Below are positions 1 through 10,160 of a stretch of DNA of 64,000 bases, one piece after another (within the stretch, counting starts at the first letter, position 1; each line of letters opens with the position of its first letter). Source of the stretch: Dipteris shenzhenensis (taxonomy: Eukaryota > Polypodiophyta > Polypodiopsida > Gleicheniales); NCBI GenBank assembly GCA_047967505.1, contig CM106538.1; one strand, written 5' to 3'. A program made the translations under genes and the position numbers. The notes beneath the pieces were generated by a model. It ran no database searches. It had not been told where the DNA came from and worked only from the letters and a program-made list of their open reading frames with translations.

Positions 1-963
1 TCTAAGGCAATAACGAGCTTGATTGGTGGTTTAGCCAACCAAGCATCCAAGGAAAGTGTCATAGCCTCGACGCCTTCTATGATTGGCAAATAAATGCAAG
101 GAATATCATCGTGGATAGCTACAATAGTTGCTCTATGAGTTCTCACTTTCTGAGTTGTATGCTATGTCCTCCATAGTTTCTCGTACTACCCATCTTCTTT
201 TTATGGCATTATAGATGACAAGGAGAGTCAACACCCTTAGAGCTCTCCATTTGTAACTACCAAGGATGCATTTGCATAAGACTCTTATAGGGATGATTTG
301 GGAATGACGATCCCAAGAGGATGGCACATTGTTTATCAAGCAAAGATGAGAAGTACAAGAGACTATAAATCATCAGTTGGGGTGTTTGAGAAGCAATTTA
401 CTAAGAGAAGCACTCATTTTGTGGCTACTAAAGCATCGAGGGAGAAGAGAGATGAAGAACATAAAGAGAGGGAGGAGGACCATTGATTCAAATCAAGAAG
501 ATGGGGGAAAACCATCTTGTTTCCATGGAGACCATCGCCAGGGAGAATACTTGGGCGATTTGCAACTCATGAACTGCATTGCATAGTCTTGCACATTTAG
601 GAAAATAGTTTGTTCCTACATGCATGTTTTCCATGGAGTGTTTGTAGCGATTTGAGTAATTGCTTAAAAATTACTAGTTGGCCATACAAATTAATAGTAT
701 GCATTGAGATTTTGAAGCATAGGAGCTATTTCACTTTAAAATGTCGATGCCTTTTGGTATCATTTACATTGCAAGGAGTTTCAAGCTTCATGGCAATGCA
801 AAGTATGCCTCATGCTTTTTATTGGGAAGTATTTTAGCTTCATAAGGGATCTAGAAATCCAAAATGTGGTTGCTTTTATAAACAATTAAGGCCACTTCAA
901 GGTGCTTTCATGTTCATGTAAGGCCTTCACTTACAATGATGCAAAGTTCCATAAGTATTTCAT
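1..963. other. No confident gene; weak open frame at left edge
   Basis: I see no recognisable gene here. On the minus strand a frame stays open for roughly 53 codons from about position 160 to the left edge and reads like protein (for example LPIIEGVEAMTLSLDAW), but I cannot assign it to a family and it is cut by the window. The remaining short open frames overlap on both strands and look like chance. The stretch may be decayed transposon sequence. Confidence 0.3.
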
Positions 964-1385
964 TTTCATAATTATAAAGCAATGCAGAGTATGGGAAGCA
1001 CTACTTTATATTGGGAAGTGGATCAGTTTCATAAATATGGGATGTATTTTTTAATAAATCATGGTTATAAAGCAATGCATAAAGTATTTCAATATCATCA
1101 AGCATGGGAAGCATTGCTTTATGGGTAAATGGGGATTTTAGTTTCATAAAGTATAGGAAGTTTTTCTTTATAAAGCATGTGAATAAAGCATTGCATAACT
1201 TTAATTCAGTTTCATAAAGCATGGGAAGCATTGCTTCATGGGTATTTTAGTTTCATGGGGATGTCAAGTTCATAAAGCATGGGAAGTATTTCTTCATAAA
1301 GCATGGGTATAAAGCGATGCATAAAGTATCTCAGTTTCATAAAGCATGGGAAGCATTGCTTTATGGGTATTTTAGTTTCCCATAT
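964..1385. repeat. Degenerate tandem repeat rich in CATAAAGCATGGGAAGCATTG
   Basis: A short motif (CATAAAGCATGGGAAGCATT followed by GCTTTATGGGTATTTTAGTTT) recurs at least six times with substitutions and partial units. The copies are strongly diverged, so this is an old minisatellite-like expansion. It contains no supported gene. Confidence 0.7.
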
Positions 1386-2179
1386 GCTTTAATTACTTGT
1401 TTGTAACACTTTGTTGAAAGGGTAGCCTGCAAGACTTTAATTTTTACAATACACTAAGATGTATCTCCCATCACCAAGTATATATTCATGTATTTCCATC
1501 AACATATGGAGGACCATTCAAAATTTTCCCTCTTTCAACCCTGTAATAGAGAGAAGATTTCAAAGAAGTGGTAGATCATTTTTAGACTATATCTAACCCA
1601 TGAGAATGTCAAGGAAGCATATGTTCGCAGCAGTGACTCCTCGCAAAGACATTAAGGTTGCAGTCACTCCAAGCCATGTGCCATTCCCCGGGAGCTAATT
1701 CAATATCTATATGAGTGTTATCAATTGCATCGTCGTAATTTGAAAATCCTTAGAGTGCTTGGAAACCTTGCTTGACTTCTTGCATGGTTGTTTATGTTGT
1801 AGGCTAGCATATGAACTACCCTTTGTTGAGAGCATTGACAAACTGCTTGATAACCTTGCAAGCACAGTGGCTATGGCTGAGGCGATTGCAATCACTTTGG
1901 GATGTGAAAAGCTATTGTGAGTTGGATACACAAGGTCTGTGGAAGCTCTGGCTATGCCAATTGTAGACAAATTCGCAGGTGTCTCCACCGAGTTGCCACT
2001 TGCGGGTCCCTATGGGGGCTCAAGTCCCGGACTTGTTTAGCTGGTTCATGGGGTAAAGTAACTTAAGATAACAAGATGATGATGATATTACTCGAGGGTG
2101 CTTTCTCAGGCATCCCAAAAAAAGAACACATGTTCAGGAAAAAGTCAACGTCCTCCGCTTGTAAACCAGAGGCTCGAGG
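1386..2179. other. Intergenic stretch upstream of the TMEM220-like gene
   Basis: No clear gene. On the plus strand around 1800-1910 an open stretch reads ELPFVESIDKLLDNLAST followed by VAMAEAIAITLG, which looks amphipathic and protein-like. It could be an exon relic, but I do not recognise it. The last few hundred bases should contain the promoter and 5' leader of the downstream gene; no specific promoter element can be called with confidence. Confidence 0.3.
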
Positions 2180-2210
2180 GGGAGGAGGAGGAGGAGGAGG
2201 AGGAGGAGGA
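2180..2210 (+). repeat. (GGA)n microsatellite in the 5' part of the TMEM220-like gene
   Basis: About ten GGA triplets in a row. It lies either in the 5' leader or, if translation begins at the upstream in-frame ATG at 2098, in a coding tract for about eleven glutamates. Because membrane proteins of this family normally start close to the first helix, I favour the leader interpretation. Confidence 0.85.
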
Positions 2211-2241
2211 GAAGAGCCCCGGCAAGCAAAGAACGACCTGC

Positions 2242-2922
2242 ATGACGCTGGGAGCTCCCAAGATTGGCTGCGCGTTCATGGCAGTCCTCTTCGCTTACTC
2301 TGCTTCCGTGCAGCTCGACGACATTGGTACTTCTTAGCCCTTCAATCTCACTATGAGTTTTCTATAAATCAATATCCAAAGATGGTAAAGGCGGTGCAGG
2401 TCGGCATTCTTACTTATCCTTTGCCATGCTGAAGTAAATACGAATGGGTTTCGCAGATTGGTATTTCTGGTTACCTCTGTACACCTCGGCCAGTTTCCTC
2501 AGTGTTGTGCACACAGTAACCATGAGCAAGGCCACTAGGAGGGCCGCTTTATTGATCCTTCTGTTCGGGCTGGCTCTATTGGTGAAGGTGAGTGTGGAAA
2601 GTTGCGTACAGCAAGATGGCGGGACAATGGAGGCGCTTTTATCGTTAGATATGGAGAAGAGAGTGGTGAGGGAGAAGCTTGGCAGTCTTCTGGTCGTCCT
2701 GGCTATGAGGCTACAGTTGGATCTGATGGGCGACAGTTCGATGAAGCCTAGGACGCTTCCTGCAGTAGGTAAACTGGCTATTGTTTTGTGTTTCTACTGC
2801 TTAGATGCCTTGACATGCAATTATACTGTGAATGTTTGTGGCATGCAGGAATGTGGCTGTTCATCGTGTCAAGCATCGGGCTTTGTGCAGCCTATTTCTT
2901 CCCGTGGACGAAAGTTCATTGA
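2242..2922 (+). CDS. TMEM220-like small multi-pass membrane protein (3 exons)
   Basis: Exons 2242-2326, 2457-2768 and 2849-2922 join in phase to about 156 residues. Introns are 2327-2456 (GT..AG, acceptor TTTCGCAG) and 2769-2848 (donor GTAAAC, acceptor GCATGCAG). The spliced protein has four hydrophobic segments: around residues 10-25 (FMAVLFAYSASVQ), 32-46, 57-72, and a last helix at the C-terminus (MWLFIVSSIGLCAAYFF). The signature is a first helix ending in SVQLDDID then WYFWLPLY; intron 1 splits the Asp codon just before WYFW. A later RVVREKLGSLLVV segment also fits the family. Plant and animal TMEM220-type proteins (Pfam TMEM220) share the 'Q(L/F)-D/N-D-x-D-WYFW-P-Y' pattern and a RE-x-G motif before a late helix; this is from memory, not a search. 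The molecular function of the family is unknown. The start at 2242 is preferred, but an in-frame ATG at 2098 would add 48 residues including a poly-Glu tract. No frameshift or stop is visible, so this looks like an intact host gene. Confidence 0.72.
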
Positions 2923-4199
2923 ACAACCCAGTCAGGTCTGCACTTCATAGTGCTCACACAAAGCATTTCGCTCCAACACTAGAAAAGAAATGCACACGCC
3001 AGCCAGAGTCGGCGTTTAAAAGTTTTCAAGTTTTTAGTTGAGAACTTGCAGATTTTTCAGCTCAAATGTAACTAAATTGCTTAAACTTTTGCAGATTTTA
3101 CAAAATTAAGAAAATCTTTGTTACATGTGAAAATGATAATTTGGAGATTCATTGTATATAGTTTTGTAGGTTTTCTATGAACATTGCTTTTAACTCTCTT
3201 TCGGTCCCCTAGATTAAGAACCAAATTTTTGGCAAGTTAGCGACGATTGTAGCATTATTGGCATACTCCTTTTTTTCTCACTGATGCAACTTGCTTGTAT
3301 CCTTGACATGATCTTCGATCAGTGTCGTCAATTATGTCTTTCAATTTGTTATCTTAATGGCACATCCTTGAGTTTCATAGTCATCTTATTTCATGATTCT
3401 AGTAACACGTGTATCTTTATGTTGAATAGATGTGAGCTTTCTAGGGCCTCTCATAGACCTTGCCTTGGTTCCACTTTAGTTACATTACATGTTCATAAAG
3501 CATTATGTATCATGGGATTGCATGCCATAGGGATTTAATGCCATCCCCTGACAAAGTTACGGCAAGGACCCCAATTAAAGTTCACCCAAGCAAGACATGG
3601 AAATATAATTGCAAGGAATGGAGCAGAAGCTCCACCATTTGAAAACAACTTAAACTACTCAAGAGTACCCATTTACCAAGAGAGCAAAAGAATTAGGCAG
3701 CCTACCTTGGGTATATGTATTGCAAGTACCACTTTGAGAGTTGTTTGACTTGATAAGTGGTGCTTGAGACCTGCAAACAAACCTAAATACATAGAGAAAT
3801 GGATAGGTAACAAACAATTTATTCAGCTTGAGACTAGCTTGTCTAATAAACAAGCTAACTGCTTGCAAGCATGAGGGGTCCATATGCCAATAACATGCCC
3901 ATTTTAGGATCCAAGTGGAAAGTAAATGCCTTATGCAGAGCCAATTGGATGGGGAGCCAAAATCTTGCCATCTCCAATATAGCATATCCACATGAGTGAA
4001 AGACAATGAAGAAGCTCAAAAGCTACAACTAATTGCATATATCAAAACCGTCTATGGAAGTATAAAAATATGAAGAGACATAATGTATAAAGTTCATTGA
4101 GTTGAGACTTTTGGCAAATGGATAAATAGAATATAGCTTAGAAATATTCATCCAGATTCATATTGAAAATGATGGGGGTAAGTTCATTGTTTACAACAT
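2923..4199. other. 3' flank of TMEM220-like gene and featureless intergenic DNA
   Basis: The first few hundred bases are probably the 3' untranslated region of the upstream gene. The rest is AT-rich with short overlapping open frames on both strands and no recognisable motif. Confidence 0.4.
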
Positions 4200-5045
4200 C
4201 CATCAGCCATAGTAATTGCAGTTTCCTTCTCTTCTAGGAATACTTGAGTGGTTTCTCCTCTTCTAGGGTTTCCTCTACCTCTAGGATTTCATGTCCCCCC
4301 TTTGAGCGAAAGGAATATGCTTCTGATGTTGATGCCCTAATGAGGTCGAGACTACTTGCCATGGCTATTTTCTCCTCCTTGATTGCTGAATGACCATAGT
4401 TCTTGCCTTTAGGTCCATGGAAACCTCTTCCTTCTCTAGCTAAAAAGGCAATTTTAGAATCAATGCTAAGACCTCATCTCATGTGCTCAAGCCTACATGA
4501 GCATATTTGACATGAGTTGGAAGGAAATAAGTGCATCTCTTATGACCATTGCTATCACAAACTAGTCATTGTCCTTCCTAATCCATGGAGGGCAATCTAG
4601 AGAGAATTTAGATTAGTCACTCTGGCTTGATCTCTTGACCAATTAAAGGTAATTAGTCTCATGTGTCTTTCAATGTAACCAAGTAAGATGATCTTAGACA
4701 TGTTGGTGGTGTTGAGGCACCTCTCAAGATCCTTTCATCAAACCATGGTAGATGTCTGCCCTTGAAACTTGGGTATCAGGAAAGTCATATTGAAATTTAT
4801 GATGTTCAATGCAAGCTGGGACTTCTCATCCCAAATAGATTATTTCTTTGTTAGTCTTGAAGCTAATCAAGAGTGAGAGGAGTTGTTGAACTTGTATGTG
4901 GAGGATCATTTCTCCTCCATTTCTCTTCTCAGTTCCAATGATAACATCCCCCAAACTCTTGGCCTAGAAGATGTTGACCATCTTGAACCTCAAGCTTTGA
5001 TAGTTATTATCATCCAGCTTGATATTCTAGACTAAAAATATAACA
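4200..5045 (-). pseudogene. Decayed Copia-type gag (UBN2-like) remnant
   Basis: Read on the minus strand from about 5045, translation gives NIKLDDNNYQSLRFKMVN, then after a frame change WDEKSQLALNIINF, FLIPKFQGQTSTMV, and, after two stops, KDLERCLNTTNMSKIILL. This follows the order of plant Copia gag proteins: a 'KLDGxNYxxWKFKM' start, then 'W..D.KA...I...', then 'AWDxLxxxYETTNxxRxxxL'. A basic Arg/Gly-rich segment (RGRGNPRRG) near 4260 would match the nucleic-acid-binding tail. At least five stops and one frameshift show it is dead. No LTRs or pol region were seen beside it. Confidence 0.5.
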
Positions 5046-5740
5046 TCATCATCAATGATGAACAATTTGGGTGCACAAGATCAAAACTTGTATTATATAA
5101 TACATAACAACAAAGCACTAATGATAGTTAAAGGCTTCATGAGGCCTAACATGAGTGAGTGTCGTAATAAATAATGCTGAAAAAGTCAACTGGTGACTTC
5201 ACAATGCTGACAAGTGAATGCAACCATGTGCATCTATCCTTGTTTGCATTAGTTGTAGACTTACTTGTGCTCATCTTGTAGCTTAGGGAGAGCTACACTT
5301 TTGCCTCTTATATTATTTCATTTGAGATTCCTAGCTCATAATATCACAACTCGAAGTGTTTACTTCTAAAATGCCTAGGCTTCTTTCAATTTTGACAATC
5401 AGGTAGAATAGTTGGGAGAGACATTTCGTACTGCTTGATCCACCAAAAACTGGGACTATCACTTGTCTCAAACTTGTCTTGTTTTATAGTTTGTGGGTCA
5501 ATAAAACTTTAAAAACCTTGAATTGCAAAAGATTCCATTCAAATCACTCCGAATTTCAAACTATCCCACTCCTCTTAGAGCATCCATTGCATTTCATTAA
5601 GTCAACATTACAACAAAAATTATAATCCTCATGCTTGGTAAGGGAGTGGTTGGCAGTGGGCAATTTCACTTGGTGAGTCACTTTGAAGTTGGATCATTTG
5701 CAGTGAACCTGTGGAGATCTAGGCTCGGGCAACCCTACTT
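5046..5740. other. No gene seen
   Basis: AT-rich, with no open frame of note and no clear repeat. It may contain the decayed 5' end of the Copia relic to the left or of the LINE relic to the right, but nothing can be shown. Confidence 0.3.
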
Positions 5741-6438
5741 GTCCATGATGCCATGCAACAGTTGAGTCAGTTCAGCATTGCATCTAGGAGTGCAGATAGG
5801 CAAGGATGATCTGGAAGAGTGTTGCTAGGATTTTTAACATTTTTCATAGAGCACCCTTCTTCATGACTTGGGGAGTAGTGGCACGGTTATCTCTTACTAG
5901 CCCTTAGGTGTTTTTCGAGGGACATGATTTAGACTCAGCATTCATTATACAACGACACTCTAGGGAGTCTTGTTCTCTCCAGGATGTTCCCTTCACTCCT
6001 TTCAGAGCTGCTCATGCCTCGATGGAGACATCATGGGAGATTCTAGCTATCATTGCAGCTTGGCATATTTGGAGGGCCAGATGTATGGAGGCAATGGAGG
6101 ATGTATGGAGGTGATGGAGGGTTCTTAGATTCACCCTCTCAGTCTATGGCTAGTATATGGATGGTTACTATACACACCTTGGTGGCCATCTAGCAGAGCA
6201 TGCAGGGATCCTCTAGAGCAGCTACTGCCAGGAGAGGTATTTTTTTCGGAGTTTAGAGAGGATCTCGTTTCTTCTCTGAGTCTCCTTCAAGGTTGAGGTG
6301 GCACTTTCAGCCCCCACCTTGAAATTTTTGTTAGCTTGTTTTTCTCTCTTGCTTGACATGATATATTCCCGCATTTGAGCTTGCTCTTGTGGTTTTCATT
6401 CATACTTAATGAAGTAATCTTTTTTGGGGGAAAAAAAG
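5741..6438 (+). pseudogene. 3' end of a LINE (RT zinc-binding region and tail)
   Basis: The plus-strand frame around 5765-6114 reads ARMIWKSVARIFNIFHRAP, FFMTWGVVARLSLTSP, a stop, VFFEGHD and further on WEILAIIAAWHIWRARCM. This matches the C-terminal zf-RVT region of plant LINE ORF2 (a '..W..V...F' block, then a '..I.LW.IW..R' block). The copy ends in an interrupted A-rich tail (GGGGGAAAAAAA at about 6427-6438). It is 5' truncated and carries several stops. Its sequence differs from the LINE group at 54-64 kb, so it is a separate family. Confidence 0.6.
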
Positions 6439-6783
6439 TAATCTAATACTCTTATAGCCATGCTTAGAGCACTAGAAAGTCTCCATAAGAATGGACATGA
6501 AAGAAGTAATATCTTTCTTATCAAACATCATCAAAGGTACGAAGAGCTGGATGTAGGCAACCAAAATTGATTTTACAATATGAAGTCGAATATGAAGAGG
6601 CCATATGGCTAGCTTCCAATATTCCCATTTCTTTTTTAGCTTTGCAAGTGCCCAATCCATTTGCTAGAGATGAGTTATCATCCATCCTAGAGGATAACCA
6701 AGATGATGAACAAGTTGATTGGGCAACACAATTTCCACAAGCCACAACAAGGAATGTCTGTCTTTGGCATGTAGCCATATCTA
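6438..6783 (-). pseudogene. LINE reverse-transcriptase fragment, same group as the 54-64 kb LINEs
   Basis: Minus-strand translation gives HHLGYPLGW, then DWALAKLKKKWEYWKLAI and WPLHIRLHIVKSILVAYI, then the FMSILMETF block, which align closely with the corresponding block of the LINE at 58-62 kb (DWVLTKLREKLEYWKLTT and following). The fragment covers only the segment downstream of the RT catalytic core. Its 5' end (right side) abuts a (CA)n tract, which is (TG)n in the element's own orientation. Its left end is cut off where the tail of the plus-strand LINE begins. Stops are present, so it is dead. Confidence 0.75.
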
Positions 6784-6824
6784 CACACACACACACACAC
6801 ATGCACGCGCACATGCACGCAAGC
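6782..6824. repeat. (CA)n / CATGCACG microsatellite
   Basis: About nine CA units followed by alternating purine-pyrimidine CATGCACGCGCACATGCACG. It lies at the 5' junction of the minus-strand LINE fragment. Confidence 0.9.
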
Positions 6825-7457
6825 CTAGCAAAAGCATTCATGCATATAGGTGCTTATGTTACATGATGAATGATAAAGATAGTATAGGTGTCACTAAAGG
6901 TAGCGGAATAGTGCAAATGGGTAGATTATATTATTGAAAACCTTGTGACATTTCAAAAAATACTAGAAATGACTACCAAGATCAGGTCTAAACTGAATGA
7001 AGATGAGAAATTCTTAATGGGATGTACAACAATAAAATTTGTATTAATAATTTTAAATTATAAACAAGACTATGAAAATATAACAAGCTATTTAGTAAAA
7101 CACGAGCATTAGTCCAAAGAGAGGACCTAGTACATGCTATGATCCAACATATCTTAGCCTTTGTTAGCAAGATAAGTTTCAATAATCCTATCTACATGTT
7201 AATTATGTCAAGAGTAAAAGTGGTGTAATGGAATAACTTCTAAATGATTGCAAATACTAAAATGATATTAAAAAATTTTCAATCTCTTGATTTTCAGTTC
7301 CAAGAATGTGATGTCCAAATTCATGAATCTAGAGTCTAGATTCTCAATGCAAAGTTTCTTTAGAATATGAATTTTAGTACATGAATTTCAACTAACTCCT
7401 CCAAATAAACCCTTAGGTAGCACCCAAAGTGGTCCTTACCTTTAAATATGATTTTAG
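6825..7457. other. No gene seen
   Basis: AT-rich DNA between a LINE fragment and an LTR element. No open frame, family motif or tandem repeat is apparent. Confidence 0.3.
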
Positions 7458-7826
7458 TGAAGAAACCGAGAGATATTTAACAATATGCAATGTACGGGAA
7501 CTTATGAGAATCAAAGAACTACAAAAGGAATAACAAGGCTTCATGAAATGAAAACACTACAACACTCTTGTATTCAAGAAGGTGAAAAACGACATCTTGA
7601 AGGATGTTCGACTCACTGATTACATCTCGCCATAAGGCATATATAAATAGTATGAAGTTGGTATCGCCATTACAAGTCGATCATCATGACACAGCGGTGG
7701 AAGAAACTGGAACAACCAAGGAGATAGTTCTCCATAAATCAAGCCATGAACAAAGCCAAGATCATGGTCGCAAGTCAAGCTGTCTCCAAATATCCCATGC
7801 AAACCATGCAATTGTGCCACTTGGCA
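7458..7826 (-). repeat. 3' LTR of the gag-only element
   Basis: Repeats the sequence of 9014-9405 with roughly 90% identity by eye. The right-hand copy carries short extra segments (for example around 9206 and 9264). Confidence 0.75.
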
Positions 7827-8170
7827 AAGGATGGGCAAAATGATCTAATGTATGAAAATTTCCCTGCCAACAAAATCTCAAAGGACCCAAAAACAAAAGG
7901 GTCATGAATCCGAGTTGACAGATGAAACAAAAGCCAAAAATATCTCTCACAAACAAAGTGAGGATTCACAAAAGCCTTCTACCCAAAAACATCACATAGT
8001 CGACCTAAATTCCAAACCAAATGAATCCGCTAGACCAAAATGACCTGAAGTATTCAAGAGAAAACACAAAATGTGATCAAAAAGACCTCACCTCAACCCT
8101 TTTTGGCTTACAAACTGATCACTTTTATTGACAGTTCCTACTTTATTTGTTGCTAATGTAGCATGCACTC

Positions 8171-8986
8171 TTAAAACACGTACTCTCTATAATCAACATC
8201 AACGACACATAGACCTACCATTTCTTCTGCAACAGTGTGAGCACCTACCTTGCTGGTAATGGCCTCCTTGTTCTTCTTAGATAGATCCTCTTTCTTTTGA
8301 AAGCAGTAATCTTCCTTATGTCCTAATTTTCCACAATAGTCACACTGAAATTGTTTGAATTTGCACTTTGAAGTAGTAATCGTATATACCGTTTTGTCTT
8401 CATTTTTCTTAGGACTCTGACGTTGCTCTTCATCCAAAGGCGTTGCTATTAATTCCTCTAGACTTATGCTGGCATTGATATGCAATATCTTGACCAAATC
8501 ATCGTATGCATGAGGTAGACTCGAAAGAAGAATAGCTTTTGAGTCATCATCCTCAATGTGACCACCTAACTCTGTGAGTTGACGAAGGATGGACCGCATT
8601 TGATTCAAGTGCTCATCTAAAGTGACGCCTGCCTTCATTTCAAGGCTGAAGAATTCCTACTTCAACAAGACTTTAGAATTCTTTAACCATGAGCCATACA
8701 ACGTTTCAATGCTGACCCAGTTTTCGTGAACTAATTTTTCAAAATCAACATGATGATGAAACTTACTCCCCAGCACTCTGCCTAGGATTCCAAGTGCCTT
8801 CTCGTTGCATGCTTCCCACAAGTAGATTTTCTCCAAGCCTTGATTGTTGTTGGGCTTCTTCTCTGTACCCACAACCACTACCCATAAGCTCTTTTCCATG
8901 AAATACAATCTCAAACTGAGTTGCCATGTAGGGAAATTTCCCCCCATGAAAGTGACCAACTTGGCCATGTCGTTCTTTGCTTCCAT
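8171..8986 (-). pseudogene. Copia-type gag polyprotein with one in-frame stop
   Basis: Starts at ATG 8986 with MEAKNDMAKLVTFMGG and reads FPTWQLSLRLYFMEKSLW, the usual opening of Copia gag. A central LDEHLNQMRSILRQLTELG ... ILLSSLPHAYDDLV block matches the UBN2 / gag-polypeptide domain, and CDYCGKLGHKEDYC is a complete CX2CX4HX4C zinc knuckle. The frame is continuous for about 271 codons except for a single TAG at 8657-8659, and it ends at 8171. The product would coat element RNA in virus-like particles. The single stop suggests fairly recent inactivation, or that the protein is supplied in trans. Confidence 0.85.
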
Positions 8987-8999
8987 CTCGACTCCTGAC

Positions 9000-9011
9000 G
9001 CTTTGATACCA
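9000..9011 (-). promoter_or_regulatory. Primer binding site for tRNA-iMet (gag-only element)
   Basis: TGGTATCAAAGC on the minus strand, two bases inside the 5' LTR. One mismatch from TGGTATCAGAGC. Confidence 0.75.
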
Positions 9012-9013
9012 AC

Positions 9014-9405
9014 TAAAGAAATCGAGAGCTATTTAACAATATGCAATGTATGGGAACTTATGAGAATCAAAGAACTACAAAAGGAATAACAAGGATTCAT
9101 GAAATGAAAACACTACAGCACTCTTGTATTCAAGAAGGTGAAAAACAACTTCATCTTGAAGGATGTTTGAATCACTGATTACATCTTGCCATAAGGCATA
9201 TATAGTCTCAAAGGATAGTATGAAGCTGGTATTACCATCATAGGCTGATCATCATGGCATAATCACCACATAGCAGTGGAAGAAACCGGAACAACCAAGG
9301 AGATAGTTCTCCACAAATCAAGCCATGAACAAAGCCAAGATCATGGTCGCAAGTCGAGCTATCTCCAAGTATCCCATGCAAACCATGCAATCGTGCCACT
9401 TGGCA
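9014..9405 (-). repeat. 5' LTR of the gag-only element
   Basis: Starts TGCCAAGTGG in element orientation and ends next to the primer binding site. The terminal CA has mutated to TA. Confidence 0.75.
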
Positions 9406-10160
9406 AACTAGTCCACCAACCTACCTTGACTCAAACCTTAGGACATCAAGGCTTGTTTCCAACACTTAGCACCTAGTAATACTCCTAGACCATTTGTGGA
9501 AAAAATATAAGTCATCCCATGCTCAAATGTAACTTTGAGCATAGGAGTGTCCAAATTTTAGGAGTTTTATGTGCTAAGATACGATATTTTGATAAAAGGA
9601 GACCCACAAAACCCATGCAATGAGGAATTTGCTCTTATGAATATTTGGGACTTTCCTTTAATGTTTGATAGTGGGTATTTGCTTTTATCATTTGTAAGCA
9701 CTTCGATATTTCTTTAAATGAAAGATTGCTATAGCGTACTCTTAATCATTCTACCAACATTTTGATGGATAGAAAGTAGAAATAGTAGCAATTGTACTAT
9801 TTCTACATATATCAAGCATAATGAGCTTTTTATTTTTAACCACATGATTCAGACAATGCCATGCCACATGGGGTGGAGGCCACTTACTACTTGGGGAAAA
9901 TGGAACAAGTAATGACACACACAAAAGAGACAACTCTACATACACAAGCTACTGATAAATAAGGGCCAAGTTCATAGAGTTGCAACAAGATGTGAGCATT
10001 GCTACATAATAGAGCACTCAAAAAAGCCAATGCCAAACACACAATGAGAAAAAAATAGAGGATTCCATCATAGTGCCACATAAGCCATGAATGCAAAGAT
10101 GTTGTTATAGCTAAACTGTGATAAACATAGTCCAAACTTTACTATACCCTTCCTTCTCAA
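9406..10160. other. No gene seen
   Basis: AT-rich spacer with only short overlapping open frames on the minus strand. No motif recognised. Confidence 0.3.

Larger units (their letters stand above)
7458..9405 (-). mobile_element. Gag-only LTR retrotransposon (TR-GAG-like), minus orientation
   Basis: Two direct repeats flank a gag frame: 7458-7826 (369 bp, 3' LTR in element orientation) and 9014-9405 (392 bp, 5' LTR). They align along their length with scattered substitutions and small indels. In element orientation both start TGCCAAGTGG; the 3' copy ends CA, the 5' copy TA. Directly inside the 5' LTR, positions 9000-9011 read TGGTATCAAAGC on the minus strand, an 11/12 match to the usual tRNA-iMet primer site TGGTATCAGAGC. 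The interior holds gag (8171-8986) but no protease, integrase or RT. Such gag-only elements are known in plants as TR-GAGs; deletion of pol from a Copia element is the alternative. No clear target-site duplication or polypurine tract was found, so the ends may be eroded. Confidence 0.75.
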
